Assembly: GCA_964468005.1 (NCBI GenBank)
Contig: CAYXUT010000032.1
Span: 1 to 20,504, forward strand
Origin: TMED8 sp964468005
GTDB taxonomy: Bacteria > Pseudomonadota > Alphaproteobacteria > Rhodospirillales > Casp-alpha2
DNA: 20,504 bases
Reading direction: 5' to 3'
Shown piece by piece: positions 8,110 through 16,200 of the stretch. Below the pieces are notes generated by a model, which searched no databases, had not been told where the DNA came from, and was given only the letters and a program-made list of their open reading frames with translations. Every line of letters begins with the position of its first letter. The first letter of the stretch is position 1. The translations under genes were made by a program, and so were the position numbers.

Positions 8110-8586
8110 CTACTCAGCCGCGAATTCTGCCAAGCTCGAGCGTTCAGGCCGGTAGAGCTGGCCGCTACGTCCGCGCACGCGTTTCTCGACTACGTCTTCG
8201 AGCGAGGTGGAGCTCAGGTAGAGATAGATGTGGTGGCCCAATTCTTCCCACAGATCATGGGTCAAGCAACGGCTCTTGTTGGCCTTGCAGCCGGCTGGCG
8301 ACCCGGGACTGCAGCGCGTCGTCTGGATCGGCTCGTCGACCGCCACGATAATATCGGAAATCCGTATATCGTCCGGAGCACGCGACAGCAGGTAACCACC
8401 ACCCGGCCCGCGCACACTATTCACTAGGCCACCACGGCGCAACTTGCCGAACAACTGCTCGAGATAAGACAGAGAGATTTCCTGACGCTCTGCGACGTCG
8501 GCCAAAGCGATCGGACTACCCGTTGATTGCTTGGCCAGGTCAACCATGGCCATTACCGCGTAACGCCCTTTTGTACTCAGTTTCAA
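8110..8586 (-). CDS. iscR: IscR, Rrf2-family Fe-S sensing regulator
   Basis: An Rrf2-family transcription regulator of 158 aa, likely repressor of the operon it heads. MKLSTKGRYAVMAM starts the winged helix; SYLEQLFGKLRRGGLVNSVRGP is split here as SYLEQLFGKLRRGG and LVNSVRGPGGGYLL, the recognition helix and wing. Cluster ligands are C92, C100, C107 and H110, ending in CLTHDLW as in E. coli IscR, which uses C92, C98, C104 and H107; the spacing here is wider. The start is TTG at 8586, supported by a very strong AGGAGGAG at 8601-8594. It lies between cysE (72 nt upstream) and iscS (33 nt downstream). I could not recognise a clear IscR operator in the window. Confidence 0.93.
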   Translation of the reverse strand: MKLSTKGRYAVMAMVDLAKQSTGSPIALADVAERQEISLSYLEQLFGKLRRGGLVNSVRGPGGGYLLSRAPDDIRISDIIVAVDEPIQTTRCSPGSPAGCKANKSRCLTHDLWEELGHHIYLYLSSTSLEDVVEKRVRGRSGQLYRPERSSLAEFAAE

Positions 8587-8593
8587 AGCACTA

Positions 8594-8601
8594 CTCCTCC
8601 T
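8594..8601 (-). promoter_or_regulatory. Strong ribosome binding site of iscR
   Basis: AGGAGGAG read on the minus strand, 7 nt ahead of the TTG codon at 8586. It fixes the start, because the TTG begins MKLSTKGRYAV, the normal Rrf2/IscR N-terminus, and no ATG or GTG is available at that place. Confidence 0.8.
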
Positions 8602-8658
8602 AGCCTAGCTCCAACGCCTCGGGGAACTACTCCCGCGAAACGGTATTGGAAGCAATTG

Positions 8659-9390
8659 TTAACCCACTTTCTTTCGGTGGGAATCAGGTTTCGATTGTGG
8701 AACCGCCTCGGACACCTCGGCTTCCAGTTCCTCCACACGGGTGCTTAGCGCCGTCATTTGCTGACGCAACGCTTCAATAGTCTGCAACAGCGGATCGGGA
8801 CAACCTTCCGACGGTGTGCCGTAAGCTTGAAATTCATGTGCTTTATCTCGATCGCGCGGCATCACCGCCCGTGCCGGAACCCCGACCGCCGTAACCGAAG
8901 ACAGCACGTCCTTAGTCACCACCGAATTGGCACCGATCCGCGCATGTGCGCCGACCACGATCGGGCCAAGGATTTGTGCGCCCGAGCCGACGATTACGCC
9001 GTCCTCCAGGGTCGGATGGCGCTTCAGCCCGACCTGGGTATGCGAATCGACACTCGGCGCCACGCCGCCCAAGGTGACGTCGTGATAAAGTGTCACGTCA
9101 TCGCCAATAACAGCCGTCTCCCCGATGACCACGCCGGTCCCATGATCGATCACAAGTCGCCGGCCAATCTCGGCGGCGGGGTGGATTTCGATAGCGGTGA
9201 ATATCTTTCCGAGATGCGAAAGGAACCGCCCAAAAAGGAACAAATGGTGCTTCCATAGCCAGCTGGAAGCGCGGTGAAACACGAGCGCATGAAACCCTGG
9301 ATAGCACAATATAATCTCCGCAGGCCCCTTTGCAGCAGGATCGCGTTCCATATAAGCGGTAATATCTTCGCAAAGTTTCTTGAAAACCAT
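8659..9390 (-). CDS. cysE: Serine O-acetyltransferase, short form
   Basis: CysE transfers acetyl from acetyl-CoA to L-serine, the first step of cysteine synthesis, in the cytosol. The protein is 243 aa. The left-handed beta-helix of hexapeptide repeats runs from about 66 to 180; the catalytic segments are IDHGTGVVIGETAVIG (H83) and LYHDVTLGG (H103). It is a short type, lacking much of the N-terminal helical domain of E. coli CysE (273 aa). The C-terminal region (about 197-230) is predicted coiled coil, followed by a basic tail ending KKVG, not the terminal isoleucine that binds CysK in E. coli. The start is ATG at 9390 with AGGA just upstream. It lies 72 nt before iscR on the same strand, so sulfur supply and cluster assembly may be cotranscribed. 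Confidence 0.93.
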   Translation of the reverse strand: MVFKKLCEDITAYMERDPAAKGPAEIILCYPGFHALVFHRASSWLWKHHLFLFGRFLSHLGKIFTAIEIHPAAEIGRRLVIDHGTGVVIGETAVIGDDVTLYHDVTLGGVAPSVDSHTQVGLKRHPTLEDGVIVGSGAQILGPIVVGAHARIGANSVVTKDVLSSVTAVGVPARAVMPRDRDKAHEFQAYGTPSEGCPDPLLQTIEALRQQMTALSTRVEELEAEVSEAVPQSKPDSHRKKVG

Positions 9391-9613
9391 GGTTCCTAGG
9401 ATATTTTGGCGCCGGGCCTACTGAACAGGCTACCGCTTTATGTAAGAAAAACCGAAATCCTCAGCTCGCTGCTATGGCTATCATATAGGATGCCCGACGA
9501 TTTTAATCAAGTATAATGGCCGTACATTTGACTAATAACTGTTTGCAAAATCACGACGATATTTGGTTTTGGGACAAAGTGACTGAAATTATTCACATTT
9601 TTTTTAGGGTTTA
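9391..9613. other. Divergent intergenic region cysE / hydrolase
   Basis: This AT-rich gap of 223 nt holds the regulatory signals of both divergent genes. On the plus strand there is a perfect TATAAT at 9512-9517 without a good -35, a possible start point for the hydrolase. A dyad GTGA-N10-TCAC lies at 9579-9596, directly before the hydrolase. A poly-T run with AGGG (around 9597-9609) serves as hydrolase leader and ribosome binding site. Confidence 0.45.
9482..9510 (-). promoter_or_regulatory. Candidate sigma-70 promoter for cysE and the suf series
   Basis: On the minus strand a -35-like TTGATT (9510-9505) is followed after 17 nt by TATATG (9487-9482), with TATGAT overlapping it at 19-nt spacing. 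Transcription would begin about 85 nt before the cysE start. A second minus-strand -10-like TATACT lies at 9515-9510. This is a motif match by eye only. I saw no good match to an IscR, Irr or RirA site in this gap. Confidence 0.35.
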
Positions 9614-10273
9614 ATGATACTCATGCCTGAAGTAATTTTCAACGGATCCGAAGGACGGCTCGAAGGCCGCTATCATCACTCCAAGATCACCAATGCGCCG
9701 ATTGCGCTGTTGCTGCATCCGCATCCACAGCACGGTGGCACCATGAGCAACAAGGTGGTCTATACGCTTTATCAAAGCTTCGTCAGACGCGGCTTTTCCG
9801 CGCTCCGGTTCAATTTTCGCGGCGTTGGCCGTTCACAAGGCATTTTCGACAACGGCCAGGGCGAGTTGAGCGATGCCGCATCAGCCCTCGACTGGATGCA
9901 AAGCCACAACTCGAATGCAAAAATTTGCTGGATTGGCGGATTTTCTTTCGGCGCCTGGGTCGCCATGCAATTGATGATGCGCCGCCCGGAAATATCCGGG
10001 TTCATTTCCGTATCACCACCGGCTAATATTCACGACTTCGCTTTTCTGGCGCCCTGCCCAGCTTCGGGCCTAATCCTGCATGGTGACAAGGACGATATCG
10101 TGCCCATCGTCAGCGTAGAGAAACTGGCAAAAAAACTGAAAAACCAAAAGAATATCAAGATCGATTACCGCGTGCTCAAGGGTGGCGATCATTTCATGCT
10201 GGAACACTGTGTCGAGCTGATGGCGATGATCGACGACCATCTCGACAAGGCGCTGAAAAAGAAACCCGCCTGA
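9614..10273 (+). CDS. Alpha/beta hydrolase family protein
   Basis: A cytosolic alpha/beta hydrolase of 219 aa; the natural substrate is unknown. The fold markers are ALLLHPHPQHGGTM (31-44, oxyanion region), FNFRGVGRSQG (67-76 area), the nucleophile elbow GGFSFGAW with S111, the acid region HGDKDDIVP (D160 or D161) and H193 in GGDHFM. The triad is complete, so it is probably active. The ATG at 9614 has AGGG 5 nt upstream; the ATG at 9623 would give MPEVIFNG, the start I recall for relatives, so the first three residues are uncertain. It diverges from cysE and converges with anmK, the two stops being only 2 nt apart. No signal peptide is seen. Confidence 0.85.
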   Translation: MILMPEVIFNGSEGRLEGRYHHSKITNAPIALLLHPHPQHGGTMSNKVVYTLYQSFVRRGFSALRFNFRGVGRSQGIFDNGQGELSDAASALDWMQSHNSNAKICWIGGFSFGAWVAMQLMMRRPEISGFISVSPPANIHDFAFLAPCPASGLILHGDKDDIVPIVSVEKLAKKLKNQKNIKIDYRVLKGGDHFMLEHCVELMAMIDDHLDKALKKKPA

Positions 10274-10275
10274 GA

Positions 10276-11382
10276 CTAGGCCGCTTTATATATCTGTCCA
10301 CCCGGCATCGGTTTGCTGACACCGGTAGTCTGCGGATAGCTCAGCGGCATACCAAACAGCGAACGTGCCGCCAGAAAAGCAAAGGCCTGTGCTTCCAACG
10401 TATCCCCATCCCAACCAACGACCTCCACCGGTTCCACGGGCACCCCGATCCTGGCGCGCAACTCGGCCATGATTACCGGATTGTGACGTCCTCCGCCAGT
10501 AACCAGCCAACGTAATGGAGCTGCCGGAAAATGATCCTGCGAGCGCGCAACCGTTTCCGCTGTGAAGGCGCTCAGCATCGCAGCACCATCCTCTGTCGAC
10601 CCTCCTTTGAGGCTTGCCAATAAATCCGCAAACTCGTCACGGTCAAGGGACTTCGGTACAAGACGGTCGAAATAGGAATTGGTGAGCCAATTCTTAAGAA
10701 CATCTGGGCGCACGGTACCAGCTCGTGCTAAACGGCCGCCCTGATCGCAAGCTTGGCCGGTTCGACTGTTGACCCAATCGTCTATCAACGCATTGGCAGG
10801 CCCCGTATCAAAGGCGATTGCGCCACCATCAGGGCTGATCCAGGTAACATTGCCCACGCCACCCAGATTAAGAACCGCCAAAGGCCTTTCCAAAGTACGA
10901 CTGAGCGCCACATGATAGACCGGTGCAAAGGGCGCGCCCTCACCGCCGGCAGCAACGTCGGCGCTGCGAAAATCGGAAACGACATCTATACCCGTCTCAT
11001 GGGCCAGTAATGAAGCATCTCCGATTTGGCAGGTAATTCCATCCTTCGGCGCATGGAACACAGTTTGCCCATGAAAGCCGATCAAATCTATATCTTGTGT
11101 TTTTAGCTCGGCCCGCTGCATTAGAACGCGAATAATATTGGCATGACAAAGTGTCAAATGCCGAATGATGCAGACAGTAGCATCACTGCCGTCGGGAGGA
11201 TGACCCGCAAGAGCACGCAAACGCTCCCGGAAATCGGCATCATAAGAAATTGTCTCCACCGGACCAAAACCGAAGATCTGATCGCCATCGGTTTCGATCA
11301 TGGCAGCATCGATACCGTCCATGGAGGTGCCGCTCATCAATCCAATTATACGAAGGTGACGCTTGTCACCAGTGCCGTTCAT
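10276..11382 (-). CDS. anmK: Anhydro-N-acetylmuramic acid kinase
   Basis: AnmK opens and phosphorylates 1,6-anhydro-MurNAc to MurNAc-6-phosphate in peptidoglycan recycling. The protein is 368 aa, the usual length. The N-terminal ATP-binding loop is GLMSGTSMDGID (14-25); other family blocks are GFHGQTVFH (102-110), DFRSADVAAGGEGAPF (137-152), LNLGGVGNV and FDTGPAN with D192, the probable catalytic base, and VTGGGRHN (294-301). The start is ATG at 11382 with AAGGAA upstream. It diverges from tyrS. MurQ, the next enzyme of the pathway, is not in this window. Confidence 0.95.
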   Translation of the reverse strand: MNGTGDKRHLRIIGLMSGTSMDGIDAAMIETDGDQIFGFGPVETISYDADFRERLRALAGHPPDGSDATVCIIRHLTLCHANIIRVLMQRAELKTQDIDLIGFHGQTVFHAPKDGITCQIGDASLLAHETGIDVVSDFRSADVAAGGEGAPFAPVYHVALSRTLERPLAVLNLGGVGNVTWISPDGGAIAFDTGPANALIDDWVNSRTGQACDQGGRLARAGTVRPDVLKNWLTNSYFDRLVPKSLDRDEFADLLASLKGGSTEDGAAMLSAFTAETVARSQDHFPAAPLRWLVTGGGRHNPVIMAELRARIGVPVEPVEVVGWDGDTLEAQAFAFLAARSLFGMPLSYPQTTGVSKPMPGGQIYKAA

Positions 11383-11487
11383 TTTAACGGTTCCTTTCCA
11401 GCCTCCGCTGCGGCATTGTAGTTACTCCGCCTATAGCATAAACCCTAGAACCGCAACCCGCCGGAATGATGCCGCCCGGAGATCGAA
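11383..11487. promoter_or_regulatory. Divergent promoter region anmK / tyrS
   Basis: A gap of 105 nt must hold the start signals of both genes. The most AT-rich part (11430-11445) contains TATAGC and CATAAA on the plus strand and TATGCT on the minus strand, so -10 elements of both directions may overlap. No -35 element stands out, and I see no T-box-like leader or long hairpin before tyrS. Confidence 0.3.
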
Positions 11488-12744
11488 ATGGGCCAATACA
11501 AATCGGAATTCATTAACCGCGTCATTGAGCGTGGCTACATGCACCAATGCACCGACCTTGATACCTTGGACGCCCTGGCCAATGGCGGCATCGTCACAGC
11601 TTACATTGGTTTTGACTGCACGGCGCCCAGCTTGCATGCCGGCAGCCTAGTTTCAATTATGTTGCTCCGGCTATTCCAGCAGGCGGGCCATAAACCGATC
11701 GTGCTGATAGGGGGCGGCACCACAAAGGTCGGCGACCCCTCTGGCAAAGACGAATCTCGTCAGTTACTCGACGAAGCCACTATCGCTTCCAACATGGAGG
11801 GCATCAAACAAGTCTTCTCCAAGTACCTGACCTTCGGAGATGGCCCGACCGACGCGATAATTGTCAACAACGCCGATTGGCTGGACGGCCTGCACTACAT
11901 TCCCTTTTTGCGTGACTACGGACGACATTTCTCCATCAACCGTATGCTCGGCTTCGATTCAGTTAAGCTGCGGCTTGAGCGCGAACACCACCTGACCTTC
12001 CTGGAGTTCAACTACATGATCCTCCAGGCCTATGACTTTCTCGAGTTGTCGCGGCGAAACGGCTGCACATTACAGATGGGTGGTTCCGATCAATGGGGCA
12101 ATATCATCAATGGGGTCGAGTTGGGCCGACGTGTCGATGATGTGGAACTATTTGGCTTGACGACGCCACTGCTAACCGCAGCCTCGGGCACCAAAATGGG
12201 CAAGACCGCTACTGGTGCGGTGTGGCTCAATGCCGATATGCTGTCGCCCTATGACTACTGGCAGTACTGGAGAAATATCGAAGACGCAGACGTCGGCAAG
12301 TTCGTTCGGTTATTTACCGAGTTGCCCATAAGCGAGATATCCAGGTTAGAAAACCTTCAAGGCGTGGAGCTAAATGACGCCAAGAAAGTTCTCGCCGATG
12401 CGGCAACGGCGCTTTGCCACGGCGAGTTAGCGGCAACGGGATCACGCACCACGGCGGAGCAAACTTTTGAGCGGGGTAGAAAGGCGGAAGGCTTGCCCAC
12501 CATCGACATTCCTGCCGATGAACTGAAATCCGGAATCGCCATCATTGAACTTTTCTGCCGGGTAGGCCTCAGCAATTCAAACGGCGAGTCACGACGCTTG
12601 ATCCGCGGTGGCGGCGCTCGCCTCAACGACACCGTCATCGCCGGCGAGACGATCACGGTATCCAGTGCTGATGCCGATGGTAACGGCGTTATCAAACTTT
12701 CCGCTGGAAAGAAGCGGCACGTTCTGGTCCGTGCCGCTGGGTAG
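11488..12744 (+). CDS. tyrS: Tyrosyl-tRNA synthetase
   Basis: A class I aminoacyl-tRNA synthetase that charges tRNA-Tyr. The protein is 418 aa. The HIGH-equivalent is HAGS (50-53) after FDCTAPSL, and the KMSKS-equivalent is KMGKT (236-240); GGGTTKVGDPSGKDESR (76-91) and QMGGSDQWGNI (196-206) form the tyrosine and adenylate pocket. The C-terminal S4 RNA-binding domain covers about 350-415 (RLIRGGGARLND). The start is ATG at 11488 with GGAG 6 nt upstream. Intact and essential-looking. It is followed on the same strand by a degraded glycosyltransferase. Confidence 0.96.
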   Translation: MGQYKSEFINRVIERGYMHQCTDLDTLDALANGGIVTAYIGFDCTAPSLHAGSLVSIMLLRLFQQAGHKPIVLIGGGTTKVGDPSGKDESRQLLDEATIASNMEGIKQVFSKYLTFGDGPTDAIIVNNADWLDGLHYIPFLRDYGRHFSINRMLGFDSVKLRLEREHHLTFLEFNYMILQAYDFLELSRRNGCTLQMGGSDQWGNIINGVELGRRVDDVELFGLTTPLLTAASGTKMGKTATGAVWLNADMLSPYDYWQYWRNIEDADVGKFVRLFTELPISEISRLENLQGVELNDAKKVLADAATALCHGELAATGSRTTAEQTFERGRKAEGLPTIDIPADELKSGIAIIELFCRVGLSNSNGESRRLIRGGGARLNDTVIAGETITVSSADADGNGVIKLSAGKKRHVLVRAAG

Positions 12745-12752
12745 GACGGGGC

Positions 12753-13113
12753 ATGGCGACGCTTCTTGAGAGAAACTCCGTTTTATTACGAATTCTCGCG
12801 GCTTCACGCTGTTTGTTACTATTGTCCTGGCTACCTTGGGGCTAATTTCGCGTTTTTTTATTCCCGGGTGCCGGCGGTGACGATGGCGAGCAACTGGCGT
12901 TTTTCCCAGTTCTTCGATTGGGGTTGCCAAATTCACACCCCGCCTCTGGTCACTTGGCTATTGATCGGTCTGCAGTCGCTAGCCGGTCCCGATGTGTTCT
13001 CAATCATGGCTTTGCGCATCGCGATCCTTTTCGCTATCTACAGCCTCAGCCTTCGCATCGGCAAGCTTCTGTTTAATGACGAGCGTCTGGCAACCTTGTC
13101 ACCTGGTCGGTGA
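12753..13113 (+). pseudogene. Decayed N-terminal fragment of a PMT/ArnT-type glycosyltransferase
   Basis: A continuous family-like sequence can be read only by changing frame. Frame starting at 12800 gives GFTLFVTIVLATLGLISRFF, a first membrane helix; a second frame near 12870 gives PGAGGDDGEQLAF, like the acidic loop of PMT-family transferases; the third (about 12900-13113) gives FSQFFDWG, then HTPPLVTWLLIGLQSLAGPD and a second helix ending in LLFNDERLATLS. This order matches the N-terminus of ArnT/PMT_2 lipid-linked sugar transferases. A possible original start is ATG at 12753 (MATLLERN), which needs a further shift. Two shifts fall at poly-T runs (12853-12859 and 12900-12904). The fragment stops at 13113, so roughly four fifths of a normal protein of about 500 aa are missing. 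Confidence 0.7.
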
Positions 13114-13293
13114 AGAGCGTCCAAATTCCCAAAACGGCGACATTAATGGTGTTACGCAAAAGTGCCTTAAAAGCAGACATTGCGGACGACCATCCCTCAA
13201 CGGTTATTACTGCCCTGATCCCACCCATGGAATCAAACCGCATCAGTTGGAATTCATCCTTATCAAGGATGGCCTAGAGAATTGCCGTTAAAC
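13114..13293. other. Short stretch without recognisable gene
   Basis: Between the glycosyltransferase relic and the stop of the AsmA-like gene. Two plus-strand frames and one minus-strand frame (56 codons, 13243-13073, with a hydrophobic stretch) are open, but none matches a family I know and none has a convincing ribosome binding site. It may be further decay of the same locus or a junction of an old deletion. I see no terminator hairpin for tyrS or for the AsmA-like gene. Confidence 0.4.
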
Positions 13294-16200
13294 TTATTGA
13301 GGATTTGGTGCCAAATCTCGACCGCTACCAAACGGTTTCTCCGGCCGTGATTTGGAAAGAATGCCGAACACATTGCGCAGAAATCCGGGCGCCAGCGCCG
13401 ACAAAGGATTGACCGAAACTACCGGTTCCTCCACCGGACCCGTCATGGTGTAGGTCACGGCAAACATCCCGCCTCCTTTCTCGCCTCCGGTGAACAAATC
13501 ACCAAGCAGCGGAATATGTCCAAAAGCTGAGTTAATGGCATAGGCCGGGATCACAGTCCCTTCCAAATCGAGAATATCCGCGTGACGAAACACCTTGCCG
13601 GATGCCGTAAAACCGAGCGAAGCACCCGTCGCTTTGGCATCCTTTAGACGAAATATTCCGTGTGAAAGTTCAAACGGAATGTCCAGATTAATGAAAGCTA
13701 ACCCCGCACCTTGTAATGCCTCCAAGAGACCCGTCAGTGACATGATGCTCACAATATGCGCCAGGGTGGGCGCATTGATAATCCTGTAATCATCGACGTT
13801 GATGTTGCCCCGTAATGGCTGGCCCGGTTTGGCGTCTTCATAAACGCCGCTAATGCGAAGCTTTCCGCCAACCATGTTGGAGTAAATATCCAACATCTTG
13901 AAGATTTCGCCGGCATTCTCCGCATGCATGGAAAAGTAACGTTTGCCGTCGGCGCGCGGGCGGATCGCAAGATCGAAGGTCTCTCCATCGCCAAACCTGC
14001 TATTCATTAGCACGGTTTTCCACATATTCTCGGCACGCACGAAGGTCCCGGAAACGTCGTATAGTTCCCGCTTATCATCCAACCAGACCTTGTCAAATTC
14101 CATCGCCAATGTCAGGCGATCAAGAAACGGATGATCGACCTCATCGGCATTGTCTTCAGCCATGATGTCTTGCCAAAATAGCGAAAGATCGAGTGCTGGA
14201 CCATGAAACCCGCCTTCCCATCCACCATCAGTTTTCGGGATCAGAGCGCCTTCCATCTGGGTGCGGCCAATCGCGACACTGGAAAACTCCACCTTCTCCA
14301 CCCCTGTGCCATCAAGCGCGTACTTGGCCTTGCCTTGAATATTAAGGTCGTCGGCCCGCAGACTGAACTTCGGGACATCAACAACCATGCTATTTTCCAG
14401 GTCCACAACCACCGCCGCGCTTCCCTGTTTACCGATCGGCTTGGACCAAACAAAAGCCGACGTCAAAAGGGCTGCGTTGGTAATATCAGCATTCATCTCC
14501 AGTCGACGATCGGCGCCATCAAAAACCGTATAAGTGATGTCCGATTTCACGCCACCCCGGATGTAGTCCCAAAAGAACGGTTCCAATTGGAACCCTGTAT
14601 CTTGCACTTGCCGCAGATCTCTTATCTCAGCCTTAAGATTGAAACGGCTTCGAAAGTCGGCCTTCTTAGTGAAATTCTGCCGCCAAACCAGTTTCGCCGG
14701 GATCTTGGCAATTTTGACATCGCCTTTGACATCCATGCCGCGCCCATCGACCCGGAGATCAAGACGACCCTGATCGATATTCAAGCCAGGGAACACGTTG
14801 CCAATGCGAACGTCCGATAAGCTCGAACGCGCCCAAAGTTTAATCCGGTCCAACGGCAGTTCTTTCTCAAGCATGAAGAATAGCTTCAGGCGCGTGTCGG
14901 CCCCGCCGGAGGCCTGCTTGAGATTCAGATCCAGCGACGAAGTAAACTGGAACATCTTGTGGTCGATATATGCGAGCTTGTCCCGCAAGCTGCCCTTGAT
15001 CTTGAGGTCTATGTCTGCGAACTGGTCAACCTGGTCGAGACCAGTGATCACGATACGCCCACTTTTCAACTCAAGGCCCTTCGAATGGCCGCTTTCTGAA
15101 TAGACCGTTAAGGACTTGGTATCGAACCGTATCTGAGCCGATACGTCTTGTATAGGTGGTATCGGCGGCAAATGATCGACAACGGTCCCCAGGACCTTCA
15201 TGTCGCCTTCGATAGAAATCATGCTTATTTCTGTGGCGGTTCCAGCTATTATTTCCATGTCGAAATTCAGGCCTTCAACATGGCCACCACGGAAATGCTT
15301 TAGAATCCACTGCCGCGGGTCACGACCAACGCTCTTCGGCCAATACCGAGGCAGTTCATCCATAGCAATCCGGTCACCCTTACCCAAAATACGATATCGC
15401 TTTGGACTAGCGACATCGCCATCGCTTTTCAACGCAACCGAAAAATTGACAACCGGACCGCCAAGATCGGCGACTACATTTGTCAATTCGATCAGCACGC
15501 TATCATTGGTAAACCGACCGCTCGCACTTAGGCGACGAAGCGGTTCCGTATGAGCGATCGGATCTGGCAGGTTAATTTTCGTGCCTTCGGCAAAAACGGC
15601 GTCGAAGTTTTTAACTTCGATACCCGATCCAGCGCGGAAAACCGCTTGGAGCGTTGTGGAAACGACGGCCAATTCTTGTTCGTAAGGAACGGGCAGCACT
15701 AGCGTTCCGCCCTTACCATTGATCCTCGCGCTGATTTGTTCAATTCCGCCATCAATGGGAAAGATTACACCCAAAGTTCCCGATAGCGGCATATTGAGGG
15801 CCTCAAGCGGGGCAAGATCCCGGGTCAATCTGGAAAACACCGCCGGTTCAACATCGCTGAAATTAAAGTCCAAGCTCACACGCCTGTCGGCGTACCGGTA
15901 GGTCCCATCACCAACCAGTTCCGTCGTCCTGCCATCTTGATCAAGCACTAGGTTAACCTCGCCGCGGAGCCCCTCATCGATCTTGTCAAGGCGGATATCG
16001 GCTACCGGTAGGTTCCAAGTGCGTTTCAACACCTCGTCTCTAATTGCCACGGCGCCACCAATGATCGCGACACGGCTTAGATAGCTCATGGGCTGGTTCA
16101 GGCTTGGCTCCGCCATCAACCGATCAAGAAAACCGAGCGCCAGCATTTCAGCCCTCGACTTGGTGTCATCACGCCCAAAACCAACATCTATGGTGCCGTC

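Noticed and set aside
7396..8427. 343-codon plus-strand frame opposite iscS and iscR
   Set aside because: Antisense to two intact genes with all catalytic and ligand residues; no motif of its own.
8587..8658. Separate iscR promoter in the cysE-iscR gap
   Set aside because: TTAACA and TTGCTT look like -35 elements, but no acceptable -10 follows at 16-19 nt.
13073..13243. 56-codon minus-strand frame with hydrophobic stretch
   Set aside because: No ribosome binding site or family resemblance; overlaps the relic whose plus-strand reading is better supported.
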